A DNA stretch of 64,000 nt from Dipylidium caninum (GCA_017562135.1 QEYB01000093.1:186001-250000), one strand, 5' to 3'. Shown: positions 37,815 to 52,223, counted from the first letter of the stretch. Notes: a model not told the origin generated them from the sequence alone. Numbers and translations are program-made.

Positions 37815-40800
37815 AACGTTGACATCGTGGTTTATTTTTATACTCTCGCATTCCCTGTCCATTTTGTTTAACAATGTGTTCCAATTTTCTGTCAAAACTT
37901 GATAACTCGACTGTCTCTGTTTCTGCGAGTCGTTAACCTCTAAGTAAGTGTTTCGACAAAAAAGCCTCGATGGCAAGACTTCTCTCCCTCTCCTCTCCAT
38001 TTCCATACCTTCCGGGTGGGTTACTCGGGCCTACGTGGAAGCTTGATAAGCGAGTACCGTGTGCGCGGCCTCGGCGGTGGGAAGTGGAACTGGCCTTCTC
38101 TCTTGCGGTCCCGTACCTTAACTAATTATATCCCTCCTCATCGACCAGACAGCGATGTGGGATGCTCGGCCCGCCGATAGCAGACACAACTTGCTGCATC
38201 ATTCTTAAATGCTTTTTAATTGCGCTTTTTGTGATAAACAGTCGTTAACAGTTCCGTTTTTTCGGTGATTTCAACCGAGCCCATGGAAGCTGTTTGTTCG
38301 CCTGTTGATGGATAAATCCGATTAGGTTATCCATGGCGGTATTATTCCCGAGGCAACGAGTTGTTCACGTTGAGAGAAGTTGCTTGCCGCAACTTTTAGT
38401 GACTGTTGGTCGGACCTGCAAAGTGAATTTCGAGGGCGCACCACGTTTATTCCAGAAGTCAGCACGAGTTGCGGATGCTGTGTTCACGTCAGTGCTGTAT
38501 CGAATGCAGGGGAGGCGATCTGCAGGCTCACAAGTTTATATTTGGGCACTTGCCTCCGTCAACATAGTCACGAGTAGTAAGTTAATTTAGGCGCAACGAA
38601 GGTTTGACGTAGGCTCATTGCAGGGAATTCGGTCAGGGTGGGGTACTTTACTCTAAATTCACTTGAAATGGTTCCTGTTATCGGTGGATCACAGACCAAT
38701 GGGCCACTCTGACCACACACTGACGTGGCGACCATTTCAAGTTGCGACCATTTCAAGTTGCGTTAGCGCTACGTTCCTCTTCTAAAACTTGCCATTCGGT
38801 TGATATCCCCGCGCCCGATTCTAGGATCCTTTCAGCAGCGGTGACAATTGTGTCAGACGTCCAAGGAATCAACAAGAAGTTACTTTTTTCCGAAGTGCGC
38901 ATTATTTCCACGAAGCTGAACATGCCCACTTACTACGCTTTTTATTTACTGATGCAATAGTTTGTCTATCTCAGATTGCCTCACTAAAATCTCTCATGCA
39001 TACTTTGTACCACGCACGCAGGCAACCAAAAGCAAGGGTTGCTGGTGAAGAGTCACTCACACGATTTCACACGGCTGCCTGGCTGAGGGGTGCGCATCCT
39101 TAGAGTCGCTGACCTCGGGCACTGGAGCGCTCATCACTGGGCCAGGGCACTCGGGGCCGGCAGCCAGCGTTGCCCCACATGGCTGAAGGATTTGCTTCCG
39201 GACGAATTGTATTGTCCTCGTGCACACTGCGTCCCTCGGACATCCGTGACATTCTCCTTTCGTATGCGGCATCAGGAGGCACGTGTGCGCATGTCCGGGA
39301 CGCCACCCATACGTCCTGGGTCCAGCACATCATGAAGCAGTGTGCCTTTTCCACCTAAAACGCTTGCCTTTCCTGCAAACTAAGATTAGGTCCCACTAAT
39401 TCACTGCCTCTTCACCGGGCGTTTAACTTTCTCGTCATTTTTACGATGTTACGTGCAGTTAATTGCTGGACCGATCTACATGACTGAGGGAGCATGGTGC
39501 TTCAAAAGGGACGATTTTTTCTACTCCACCAAGTGATTCCATGGACCTTCTATCTATGAGGCGCTCGGACCGTTTATTGCCTGTTTACGGAAACAGTACA
39601 AACCACCTGAAACATAAAATTCACTTAATTCAAGAGTTACGACCTGTGATAATCCATGTAATTCATCTGATTCGGATGATTCATTTTGACGATTTTCAGT
39701 GTTTTTGTATTTTATACGGGCTGGTAAATACCATCAAATCGCATTTCTTGCTTTACCGCCAATGCTGTTTGGTCTAAGGGACGTCGCGACAGGGGAATTG
39801 CGTTGTCGAATAATGGTGCAGCACACCCTGGGTTCGTGTCACAAGGTTCGGTTTCAACATTTTTGCTTCATAAAAATGTCTGTTGCTGTTTTTCGGACTG
39901 GGGCGTGGCTGCACAAAGGAGGATACCTCCGACGCTGTTTTCGTTTTCACTCGTTTGGTCATTGCCCCGAGCTCAACTGGGCAAGCCAAATTTCAAAAAA
40001 ATTAACTTTCACGAATCAGTAACCCGGAGGGAAGGAGGGAGGGATGGAGTACGCCCTTCTACTATCCCGCGCTGAAATTATTTCATGCGGGTGGGCACAG
40101 CATCCACCACGAGCCAACCGAGACACGACCGATTATGGAAGAAGTGTTGTGATGGCCCATAAAAGGGGCCTTCATCATCCTCTCAACTCCCTTACTTTCG
40201 GCCACAATAAAACATCCCATATTTTATATAGCGTAAAACATTTTCCGCGTCCTGCGCATGATGCCAGCATGCCTCAAACTGCAAACTGCATTGTCAACCA
40301 CTTTGTTGGCTTTTGTGCAAAGAAATGGAGCCAGGTTTTATCAGCGTTGGAGGTACTCAACCTTGACTTGGGACGCGGTGTCATTAGCTGTTGATGAAAC
40401 TAAGCCGAAGCAAACGGCGTGGATCGAAGACTCAACTCCTCCGACATGGCCGGCGAAGCCGGTGGCCGTTGCAGCGAGGTAGGTACGAATCCTTTACGTC
40501 GATGGGACGACAGAGCATGTCGACTTCTTTAGCCACCTCACAGAAAAACTGTCTAGCCGCAGCGGTCTTGACGCAAAGCTGTTCGCCCTCTAATTTGTCT
40601 CCGAAATTGTCTGTATTCTGGAGGTGCCATGAATGGCGGCCGGCCTGCGACGGAACACGAGGATTAGTTGGCTACAATTTTCCCTCTTGTGAAAGAAGGT
40701 GTTCAAAGCTTTGCACAATTGCTAAAAAATGGTTATTGTCCCCTAGAGAGTCTCCAACACTGAAAGAAGCTCTTCCAAATTTGTCTACCGTCCAAGGCGC

Positions 40801-43800
40801 CGTGGCGAACTGGCCCTTGCTAATGCTTGTAGGACCCGCACATATAACTGAAGAAGAAGTGTAAGCGACCTTCAAATGGAGACGCCACCGTCTGACTCAT
40901 GGACTTAAACTCCTCCACATCAAATGCGGCATGATCTGGCGCGAGGCTTCACCATCATAGACTTTAGGACCAGATGCCGCCTATTCGGGCAACAAACTCT
41001 GTTGAGAAAATGAGAGGATTAATTGCGTTCGACTTCGATGACGGACAGTGAACATGACAAACTGGTGCCCACGGGCGATGTCTCGCTTGCGACAGCCGCA
41101 CCATGTCAGAAGCAGTGTCAGGACGAGAACCTCCTAGCTTGCGGCCTTCATCAACCTTTTGAAGCAGTTTTCTACGTTTGAAGTGAATTTACATCCAGGT
41201 TGTGAATGTGGGCATGGGCTCATTCGAGGCCTGGTCCCAGCTACCGGCGAGAACTTCTCCTCAATGCGAATTTCCAACCGCGTTGCTGACATTAACAAGG
41301 AGTGGAAAAAGATGTCTGGAGACCCTGACAACTTAGACCTTTCCCAATTATTATAATTTAGGCTCGTATGAGTTAGACAAAGCCACTTATCGAGATATTT
41401 ATTTAGTAAGCATGTTTTGTCCGGCATTCCGCCCTGTGCAAAAACCAAGGTGCTCGCGTCCATTCAATACAAAACGTGTCAGGCTTCTGCACACGGTACC
41501 TCATTCCCCAGAATCTCGTCATTTGTGAAGCTGGGGCAGAAATTGCCTCCTCCGTACTTCGTCCCTACTGGCTTAGGATTCAGCTTAAAATGCCTCTTTT
41601 CATTCAAAGAGGAGGGAGAAAAATCCACTCCCGAAGGTACAATCACTGTTAGGGATTTAGTGAGTCTGACACCGCCTACAATTTTTCGCCTTTCCTGCAG
41701 TAACCGCAAGGTGTCTAAAAGCCGAAATAATACAACGACATTAAACTCATGTTTAAGAGGATAATTAAAATTAGGGAAGGGAGGAGTGGTTTGGACAGTC
41801 CACTAAAAGTGTGAGCATACCTGGCCTCCTCTCGGTTCGCAGTACACCGAATCCCGTCTTAAAAGGACAAGGCAAGCGTCGAATGAGGAGTGAAAAACTC
41901 CCAAAAGGTAAGGGTTCAGCGGACTATCGTCTTCAGTTTGCATCTGCAGTTTTGTTCGTGGATGTATTAATCGAAATTTAAGACCAACAGCCTGGAATCT
42001 AACACCATTTGAGGATTCAGTAAAGATGAGAGGACCCCAGATGCTGCGCCATTCAGTTCCCCGCTCTCATTCGCGGTTAGAGTTGTTTCTGTTGTGCGCG
42101 CAGGACTCCCTTGAGTGCCACTCCCTCCCCTCCCATCGGACTACACTTCTAACATCCCCTGTACCAAAAGTATTTGTTGTCTGTTGGAGTTAACCATTTT
42201 CCACACACGTCAACGGGCCGGTCAAACATACGCTGAGGGCCACTTCAATTAAATCTTGAGGGGCAGATATGCACACTGCCCTTCTTACAAATTAGGGCCG
42301 ACTCACTTCACTTTTCGCTTCTAGTGCGCACTCAAAGAGTCGGGAGTGATGGTGATAAAGCATTCTAAGGATATTCCAGGAGGCGAGGACGAGGAGGGGC
42401 AGGACGAGGATACGTGGGGACGTGGACACGACAAGGATTGCGCGCCGTCCAATAATAAAACAACATGCGGATATTATTCACTTACAATCACTCATCATAC
42501 AGAAGTTAATGTGACCATGGTAGAGATAAAAGCATCGAGCCTATGCTTTTGATAAAATAGGGCATGACAGTGGCTGGGAAATTGGAGAGAAGGGAACCCT
42601 TTCCTGATTGTAAAATCGAGAATACAAAGTAACTAACAAACAACAAATAAACAGAGACAGGAGAGAGATAAAGAGGAAGTGGACGTTTTTCCTTGGTCGA
42701 CGCAGCACAGTTCGTTGGACAAATGACGAAAGAATAGAGGCGCGATTAGATGGACGAGCATCAGACACCCTAATCCCGAGAATTTGTCCTTCTCTCCAGC
42801 CATTTTCTTCTTTCAGGTCCCATTTTCAAAGAATTCTTGAGGTTAGAGCTAGTCTGCCCAGAATCGGACTCTTGAGGTGTGGGAGTGGAAGAAGACGTTT
42901 GAGACCAGGAGGGAATCTGTTCCTTGCCATGTGGAAGAATTCTGTTGAAATGGACACTGCTGTAAAATTTTCAGTGATACTGAGTCTGAGTACTGGCAAC
43001 CACTGCAGAGGGGGCCGCATATTGTAGTTAAGTTAGGTTTTAAGAAAAAAATGGGAAACTAAATAAATTCGATGTGATAGAGCAAAGTCTGAAATGAATA
43101 AGCTCGGCGCTTATGGGCATCGAAGTGCACAAAGAAGTTTCACCTGTTTCTGTCGCTCATGGTTAATGTTAATTCTGAGAATGAATCTAGTCTTCTCTAA
43201 TGGCGCCACAATTATGAAGTCAAAGAGAATTGCCTATTGACAAGACAACCAGATGTTTGAGAATGCATAATTTGTCTGATTAACTTACCGTTTGTCAGAT
43301 GTTAGAACAACTAAAAAAGGTAAAGGATGGGGGGTCATTAATTACCGAGGTATACTGGGTTCAGGCCATAGTGGGGGAGCAGCATGCGACTGGGAGAAGC
43401 ACGATAGTGATTAAGGTACACAGTGAGAAACAAGGAAATGTGATTATAAGGGCACAACATCCGGTTGCAAATGGCATTTCCTACCGGCCAGAAATGAGAT
43501 TGAGGAATGTTGTTCTGTGGACTGTGATTAATTACTCTATTAATTATTCGTGGGGAAGGAATCGCCAGCCCCTTCTCGCATTAATAGAAAATATGATACA
43601 AGTGATCGTTTATAAGTGCTCCTAACCGATAAATGAGCATACAATAGCGAGAAGTTACACCTTGCAAGTCGTAGACATGGAGAAAAGCTCAACACTCAGA
43701 GGATGTAGGCGTGATGCTGGAATTGTCAATGGAGTTCCACTGAACGAATAAAGGTGATTTTACGTGGTAATATTTAAAGAGCCAACGATTCAGACCTGAA

Positions 43801-43905
43801 GCGGGGTGTGATTTAGGCGGACCGCCAGAGAGAAGATGTCAAATTTATTTTTCGACAAGGTAAAATTCAAAGATAACGGTGCCATAAAGTACCCTGCTTG
43901 AGGCT
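37815..43905. other. Intergenic stretch, no supported gene
   Basis: It lies between the end of the HAUS6-like gene (+) and the end of synaptobrevin (-). Several moderately GC-rich blocks (38.3-39.4, 40.0-41.7 kb) contain overlapping open frames on both strands that match nothing I know. They may be decayed transposon remnants. Confidence 0.4.
38661..38759. repeat. Small inverted plus tandem repeat
   Basis: GCGACCATTTCAAGTT occurs twice in direct tandem (38728-38743 and 38744-38759). Its core is the reverse complement of ACTTGAAATGGT at 38661-38672, so the DNA or RNA could form a hairpin with a loop of about 58 bases. Confidence 0.8.
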
Positions 43906-46266
43906 TCACCGGAAAACTAAACGACAACCATAAAAAACGACAACGATGAATACAACACAACTGGAGGTTGATGCAAGGCTCTGTTGGGATTGTCCATATT
44001 ATTAAATTCATAATTTGGGGAACCGGTCTGCCAAAAATAGCGAGATTAACTTTTGGTGTGAGAAGCAATCCCGAGGCCGATGCAACAATCTCTCAAGAGA
44101 CGGAAAACTTGACAGAGACATTGTTTACCGATAACAATGATGCCGATTACAGCCAAGAGACCACAAAGCACCATTAGAAGCTGAAAATTAATGCCAGGTT
44201 AGTGGTAGAGGAACTAGCAATAGAAAGCCGTGTAAGTGACAAGTATTTCGTAGTGCATTGCTAGGCTATAACGGGTTATTAATGAGGTGCTACGCAACAA
44301 AAGATGTTTATGAGGTTAAAACCCCATTAGGGAAAAGGCGAACGTCCAACAATCGAAATAAAAGAATCAAACTTGGAGGGCTGCCTACCTTGCAATTTCT
44401 CCACCAAAACTTCCGCTTCAACTTCCCAGCACTAGCCTCGAATTGAGACGCCCCAGCTTGCAACGCATCTGTGGAAGGTAAGGAGTACAAAAATCTTATC
44501 TCCCTGTCAGTCTTGTAACCGCGATCTCAAAGGAATTTCGACTTTAGCGCTAATGGTTTCTCCCATTATAGCATGAATCAAGCATGTACATATTGTCTTG
44601 ACACAGATAGGAGCTCTCCCCGCCTCTTAAGTAAAAATTTGACGTAAGGCTTAAGCGAATCAGGGTTGGTAATTTACGGGCGCGAAAAGCGCCTAGGATA
44701 TTCCACTAGAAGTTGGATGCAAACCATCAGGTACAGTTCGATTAAGCGGGTGTAAATCTCGTCCACGCGGTCACTCGTATTACGCTTCACCGATTGTACC
44801 CGTTTATAAAGAGAATAAAAAAAACACGTTTATCAAAGTACTAAGTGAGCAAGACTTCAGCAAAGGGTGAAATGCGGATAATTGCTGTGGATAAAAGGGG
44901 CTATGCGGAGTTTGTTGGAATTCACAAAAATGCACGGTGGAGGGCAGGTATAAATAAAGGCGCGAAAAGAATTAGAATGACGCAAGTTGCCGGTTGAAAG
45001 CCAAAGAAGAGAACATTTGGTACATATGCATACGCGTTAATTTTAGTCAAAATACCTCTGTTTTATCAATAAGTCTTTTGGGCTTGACATCTTGAGGGAG
45101 TCATAAATCTTTTTGTAGACTTAATACCTCCGCGAATGAGAAAAGTGGATACGGTGCAAGTATTCATTTGCGCCCGAGAAAATCACTTCATAAGTGCGTA
45201 ATATGGCTTATGCGGCAGCGGAAGATGAGGCACCCGATCGCATTTTCAAAAGGTTTACGAAAAAGGTGCCTCAAATATATCTGTAGAACCGAATAGTTAA
45301 GAGAATATAAGCTATACTGACCACAGAAAGGTGTTTATTTAAAGTAGACAGGAGTAAAATTGGGCAATAAAGGTCTTTTTCAAAGGTCAAACCATGATTC
45401 TGATAAACTATGAAACCAAGTCAAAAGAACTCGTCAATCCCAGCGTGATAACGAAAATAATGCTACGGGTGCTTTGGTTTTTGTAAAACAGAGGACTGGT
45501 GAAAAACTGGACGACTAAGCGAAGAGGTAGAGGCGGAGGGTCTTCAGAATATAAAACCAAGTGTCATTTCTTAATTCACAGCCGATGTCGCAGCCGGCTT
45601 ATGATTGGACAGTCGCACTTTGAATATTTATTGGTGGATTTCAGGCTCTAGAAAGTCACATATGTTAACCTTTTCAACAGCATTCCATGGAGAAGGATGG
45701 AGAAACCGTGAAGTCATATGTAACTAAAACGCCCACGTACAGTGGGCCATTTTGAGACAAGTTCCACAGTAAGAATTTAAATCCAGTACAACCTGTGTAA
45801 TCGCCTCATAGACATAAGGCTAATGGATAAAAGCAATCAACTGGTTATAAGTCACCCTACATGTATTTATGACATACCTTATCCTAGAACTATATTTAGA
45901 TGCTGGTTCCGTTAAAAAAACCCAATAAGAAACAACTGAAAGTCTCTTTCCATTCTAAAAAGTGTTGGAATAAAAAAACAGTCCAAGACTTTGAATCGAA
46001 AAGTCGTGTTCATCAAAGCGTGGACATACGAAACGGTATCGCAGCATTTGTAAAGGTAACACGGTTTAGCCTTACCAGCACGGTCATCGAGTTGTGAGAG
46101 ATTCTTATCCCGTTCAAGGACTTTTTCAATATTCACCCGCATTATATCCACGACCTCATTAACCTGCGCTTGAGTACGTTGAAGTCGTTTGTTTATTGTC
46201 TTCTCCAATTTCTTCTCACCCGTCGGTGGCTGGTGTTGTTGCTGTTCTTCTTTTTGATCTGTATTC
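43906..46266 (-). CDS. VAMP: Synaptobrevin / VAMP, R-SNARE
   Basis: Minus-strand exons 46076-46266, 44389-44468, 44129-44180 and 43906-43916 (stop) join in matching phases. The first encodes a Gln-rich lead and the SNARE motif start: [20 protein letters not shown], with the zero-layer Arg, then [20 protein letters not shown]. The second gives [20 protein letters not shown] and FWWRNCK, the juxtamembrane segment. The third is the membrane anchor ([17 protein letters not shown]), and the last codes only the final VFR before TGA. VAMPs sit on vesicles, tail-anchored, and pair with syntaxin and SNAP-25 to drive fusion. Sequence is closest to the VAMP1/2/3 group. The 5' end is open: 46266 follows a TTTTAG acceptor, but an in-frame ATG at 46289 would serve as start if that acceptor is not used. 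Confidence 0.93.
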
Positions 46267-49200
46267 CTAAAATTCACATAAAAACTCATATCGGTTGCCG
46301 AGATCAACGAATTAATAGAACGCAAGTCGGATTAGTACACAAAAAACACAAAACATATTAGTTAACTAGACTTCTCTAGGTTGGAAAATTGTTCGATAGT
46401 AGTAAAATTCAGTACAAAATAGGTAAGTCATATCATTTGGGATGTGATAGAGTGAGAAACGCATTAGTAAACATAACAAAAATTACACACAAAAATGTAA
46501 ATAATGGAAGTACTCAAACTGTTTAAGAGAGTGAAATCATGCACCAAAAATATTGGTCGAAAAACAATACTTCGTGTCCAATTTTTCTTTTTTCGTCAGG
46601 AAAACACAAGGATTTCTACGTGCCTAGAAAATTGCTGCGCATTTTTAAAAAAGGCACTCAAATCCACTCCTTGGATAATTGTACACGAAGCGATGTCCAA
46701 CACACTAATACTGATCCATTACAAAATTTCTAAAAAATATAAACGAAACGAACCGCTTTCCATTTTCAACTAAGAATATCTCGGTTTTTTCTTATTTCTA
46801 AAGGGATCCAGATCGCCTAATACCCAAAACGGTGATTTGCTGGACACATCTCGAACGCAGTCAGCTAAGATTTTCTCTATTCGTACTTATACGTAAAAAG
46901 CACCTGTTTTGTGCTCACAAGGCTAACACTTAGAAACAACCCATCTAGACCGAGTGGGGCTACGATTTGTTTACAAATCGTTACGGAAATAGGGACCTGC
47001 CCACGCAGTCACCAGCACTAGAAATTAACATCATACACCGGTTGAAAGCACCTACTCTTATAAAGTATCACTTTCTTGCGTTATTGGCAGGTAAACCCAT
47101 TGAAAAATAAATTCAACATAACTGATGTTGAAAACAAACACCTGGAGAAAACTTCCATTCAGTCTTAGTAAAGGTGAATTCACTCCATGCAAAAATGTGA
47201 AACCACAACGTAAAAACCAAAAGTTGAATCCAGTTTAACTAGGCGCACGTTTTTGATATTTCTAGATGGTCAACCCTGAGAATTGTTACGAAACTCTGAA
47301 CCCAATCGAAGACTGTGTATACAAGATAACCCTCGCCATCTTCCATACCATGTATTGCTATATCTTGGCAACTCAACATCTGAAATTCACGAAACACCGC
47401 ATTCAGTGTCATAATAGATTTAATATGTATAAAGAAACTAATAAATGTAAAGTAGTTATAACTTCTCAGAAAATTAGAAACACATCGTCGAAGTCTTGCC
47501 ATCCACTAATTCCCAACTCAGCGATTGTATGCTAAGGTTACTCCTTTTATATGGGTTTACAAGCAAACACCACTTTTTTACATAATAATAAAATGATTTG
47601 AAATGAACTATTTACCTACCTTCAGAGAAAGTTAATCCATGTCTTATGTATGTAAATTAAGAGCCCAGATAGTAACCTATAAAACATTCATATAGCTGCA
47701 AAGTATACATAATGTCGAGACTAGACGCCATATAATACCCTACTTACTACTAGTCGATTTTTTCCATCAAAAATATGTTTACCAAAAATGTAAGCAGTAA
47801 AACCGCAAAGAAAACGACGAGCCGATGTAGACGACTTATCAGCTTTTGCAAACTAGCATATTTGGGCAAATAGAGATTAATTTAATTATCCTTCCAGGTC
47901 AACCCCGCCTGGTAAACGCATCGACCTCATAGGCGAACATCGTAAAAGCATGCTATAGTCAACCAACGAAACCTCAGTAAGGAAAAAACATTCTCACAGC
48001 CTTAGGTCTAAAAAATAATACAATTCAATCCATAATAAAAAATATCAGTCGGACGTTGTTTAATGAAACAAGACGTATCAAAAAGGATAAGAAATTGTAA
48101 CACAGGTTAATGTGATCTTTAACCACAGACAAGCACTACCATCACCGAATCAATTGACCATAACGAATGACTATTTAGGCGTGCAAATGACTGCTATTAA
48201 TGACCAAAATCAAAATAAAAGTAGCCATCCCAAAAATTGAAATTACTATGCAATAATGTATTGGTATATTCAAGTATACGCAAAGTTAAGTGATTTCAGA
48301 GGTTAATGCATAATGCATACAATTTTACGAAAGCGAAATCATAGATGCCCCAAGAATTCCAATACCACAACTTAAAATATTCACCACTAAACACAACACT
48401 CAATTCCATCTAAATTTAATATATTTCGAAGTGAAAACACGATCACATCACAATCCCCGAGAAGTGATATCTTGCAACAAAGGACAATTAATGGCTTTAC
48501 TCAATTTTGGAAGAAGTAAAAAAACAAACAAACGAATCTATCTTTCCGAATATTGCCGAATTTTAACAATCAGTCTTTGACGCTAAAAGCCGGGAAATCG
48601 TCCAGTGAGCTTGATGCAAACTGTTTGATATTTGAAGAAGGAAGTACACCAAATAAATCAATTTTCGTGTTCTCAGAAAACGACAGTTAAAGGAGTTTTT
48701 AATCATTTTAATCTCAGGCTTTAAGAAGCTACACTCACCATATAACACCAAAGAAAAGATACTTGGATAACAACTAGCAAAATTATCTAAAAACTGAAAT
48801 TCCCAAATACCATGAATACGCGACAGATTGCTTTGGATCTGACAAAATGCAAACAGCAGATGGGGCACAAATCATGTTTTATGAACCTTGACCACCTGTT
48901 TTGGGAGGGCTCTTAAAATAAATATGGTAAAAAAAGGTAGGAGAAGAATAGAATATCAAAACAGTGAGTAAGATAATTAATCAGGCCAAATCGATATTGC
49001 ACTATATAGTACTGTAAAAATACGTAGTCACTTCCCACAACTAATTTCGACAAAAACACGACAAAAACTCTAAGAACTACGGAGAGGAAAAACCAGTAAT
49101 AAGTAACCACTACTCTACCAGAAAAATATAGAGGAACACTCATGTGCGCCAAATCCTAGTGTGATTCAATGGACACAAAACCAGCTGAGGAAAAAAAACG

Positions 49201-50874
49201 TTGCCATTAAATTTGAGGTAGTAAGATTAATCATAAATAAGATATTTCCCACAAAAAAAACTGAAGGGAAAAACCATACGAAAATATCAATAGAGTATAG
49301 AAAACAGCGCCAGCGGCATAATGTCGGACAAAAGCGGCTTTTGAATGTGAGTAAGAAACCAAAGAACTGAAAATGAAACTATGTAAGTGAAGGCCCTATC
49401 GCCTGAAATGAGTAAAGAATGGCAAATACATACAATATTTGATGTTAAACATGATAGTGTCACGGTTCAATCAACAATAAGCGCGAACACGTCAACTTAT
49501 AGAGAGAAACAAAAGCATAATCGGCCACAATTTAGTTAATCTCAAGACTAGACAACTATTTCAACCGATGAAACACGCGAGAAAAACGTAGTCGGGAACA
49601 CCCCAAATTGTCAGAGGACGATAATGAAAGGATAAAAGCGGCAATTTACTCAGAGCCTTGCAGTAACTACAAGTTTCAGACTAAGTATATACTTTTAAGG
49701 AAGGTTACGACAGGCCAACACACACATTTAGCCTACGACGAATCCCGGTAACGAGATAATCCGGATATGCAGGCGGTCGGCGACCTAGATATACTCAAGG
49801 CCACGCAAGAGCCAAGTAATTAGAAGTAAGAAGTTGAATTAAATCTGAACAATGCTGAAATCCAATTTCAAGCGAAATCAAAATGGCACGAAATTGGCAA
49901 AAGCTAAGAGATAGAGAATCAATGCAAAGTTTGGAGTAAAACTGGCTTGACCTCCAATCGTACTAGCTAATACGTAAAGCTAGAGCTAAATAGTATCTAG
50001 GGGAGTTCAATATTTCGAATCTGCAAAGTTCCCCACGAAGAATGACAAGGTGACAAGTTTAAGTGACAACAGCAGTTATGCTCTACCAGTCAAACAGAAG
50101 CCATTAAACGAAACTTGAAATAAATCAAACCCAGGTTACAATATTTATTACAGGTTTGGTCATTTGTCGCTCGGCGCTCCAGTGTTCTAACCTGTTTAGG
50201 ATTTCAAAAACGCATCTAATGACGTCGGATTTCGGTTGCTTTGGATACCCCATTTCTCTAAACTTGATAATGTTTATTTCGGTTCCTTTCCAATGCCACT
50301 AAAAAATGCCACCTAAAGTTGTAATGCCATAACACAACAAATTTGGTTTATGTGTTCTCAACATTGTGGCTATTAGGTCTTTTAGTAACATTTGACCCAT
50401 TCTTTATTGAAAACAGTGCATTGAATAGAACAGGTTTGTGCGGAGGCACGTTCAACCGTTCCCTACGAAACGCTCCCTGTCCGCTTTGATTCAACGGTAT
50501 TACTTTTATCATCGGCCTTTATTTATTTTGCAACCCATATCCTCTGACCTGTAGTAGATCTCATTAAGGTCTCTTTGCCTCATATTTGCGACTTCCATAT
50601 TTTCGAGTTATGCTCCTTCGGCCTTTGGTTTTTTTCTCATCATTTCTCTCTTTTGGTCTGGTTCCGGTCCTCAATTTCTTTGGGTCCTCATTGGTTAGAT
50701 GTTTTTGCTTTATGTCACGCCTACGATTTTATGCGTATAAACTGCAGATCGAGACCCTTTCTGGTACGTGATGGCGCTTATAACTACTTTTGATGTTAAA
50801 AACCATTTAAACTCAAGTAATTGTATTTGATTCTCAAAGTACTAAGAATTGTTTGCTCTTTTAAAATCTTTTAG
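46267..50874. other. AT-rich stretch, no supported gene
   Basis: Long AT-rich DNA upstream of synaptobrevin. Open frames such as 48563-48868 and 48913-49152 are low-complexity and hydrophobic, as expected by chance in such DNA. A synaptobrevin 5' exon could lie here but was not found. Confidence 0.45.
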
Positions 50875-51531
50875 AAATGGACGAGTCACATCGGCTTCAA
50901 GTTGAAAAACTGCATACAAACTCCATTGAGGTTGATTAACTGTTTCAGTATAATGCGTTGTTTTAGTTGGATAAAAAAATTACGGAAATTGAATGTAAAC
51001 TCAGAGAAACTGAAACCTCAATAGAAAGCAATCATATCCTTTTCGTAGTTATTATTCTTTACGTCACTACGCCTTCTGGCTAGTTCGTCTGGATGCTCTT
51101 TGAGCATATACCTGCTCCTTACTTTTTTAGTCTGTGTGCTTCATTTTCAATGTATATTTTGGGAAAGTCCTTTACAAACCCTCTTCACATTCTCTTCCGT
51201 CATTTAGGCACTTTTGTAGAAGTTTATGTGGATATTCTATCCGGCAGCATATTAACTTCTACAGTCCTTTCAGAAATTTTAGTGAGTTCGAAGATTATAG
51301 AAATTACATTTTGTATTGACTAAGGTGGGTTACGTGTACATGCTATCTACTACCGTATTTTAACCTGCATTACCTCCACAAGGGATAACTATCATTCTCG
51401 GTTTTCTTATTTCCTTACTTCTTCCTCTTATACTGATGAAGCAGAGCATTCAACTGGAAAAACTTGAGTCTGACATAAGGGCTGCACTTAAATCATTGCC
51501 AAACAGCAAAACATTCCTTAGTACGTCGTGA
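50875..51531 (+). CDS. Small coiled-coil protein, unrecognised
   Basis: Three exons in phase: 50875-50930 (ATG at 50877), 50967-51044 and 51445-51531 (TGA). The first intron is 36 bp. From that ATG the product is 72 residues: MDESHRLQVEKLHTNSIE, LDKKITEIECKLRETETSIE, SNHILF, then SIQLEKLESDIRAALKSL and a short tail NSKTFLSTS. Nearly all of it should be a charged amphipathic coiled coil. Because an AG acceptor precedes the ATG by two bases, there may be upstream coding exons and this may be the C-terminus of a larger protein. It converges with the FAM149 gene. I do not recognise the family; small subunits of motor, tether or kinetochore complexes have this look. Confidence 0.5.
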
Positions 51532-52223
51532 GATCATCGAATTTGTTATTTATTTACATTTCAATAAATAGTGTCACAGCGTTCGTCGTCTATTTTGCAG
51601 AAATCGGCAATCTGGTTGTGTAAAATAATTCGTTAATCTAAAGCGTGGGTAAGGAGGTCCAATTTCGTTTCATTCCGCCTTTGGACTAAAGTGTAAAAAG
51701 TCACTCATAGTGAGATTATTTGGGGTAGCGGATGGGACGTGTTGAAATCTGCGAAAATATAAGAAATCCCGGGTGTGGCGTCAAAAAGGTTATGTGAGTC
51801 GACGTGCAGACTTGGTTTATCGTGATTCTAATTACATTTGATAATATGACTTGGGAAAGTTAACAGGCATTTTGGTTATGAAGAGGCGGGAATTGCAGTG
51901 GAGATGGTCGTTAACTAATGGGGTATTCAACTATCCCTCAAGGGACCTGGCACAAACTTACTAGCTGGGATTCGTCGGTGTGCGCCGCTGCGTTGATATC
52001 GCGACCGAATATAAAATCTGCCGATTTTGACAAGGAGAAGAACAGCAAAGTTAGGAAAATGTGGGATTTTTGAAGATTTGTGTTTTTCATCGGCGACATT
52101 ATATTTATGCGTTCGGGGGCTTTTCAGGGGTTTCTTAACAGGTAATCATTACATAACTATATAAAACCTAAACGGCCATCCATGTTAATAGAGGCATTTG
52201 ATATTTCCACATTATTAACGTAC

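Noticed and set aside
39057..39358. Overlapping open frames on both strands in a GC-rich patch
   Set aside because: No frame shows family motifs or a clear exon boundary; likely composition effect or old repeat.
42541..42768. Minus-strand frame with a membrane-like segment (LFISLLSLFICCLLVTLYS)
   Set aside because: A short lone frame in simple-composition DNA without splice partners or a known relative; hydrophobic runs arise easily from pyrimidine-rich DNA.
43299..43625. 108-codon plus-strand frame
   Set aside because: It lies 3' of synaptobrevin on the opposite strand and resembles no family; no splice context.
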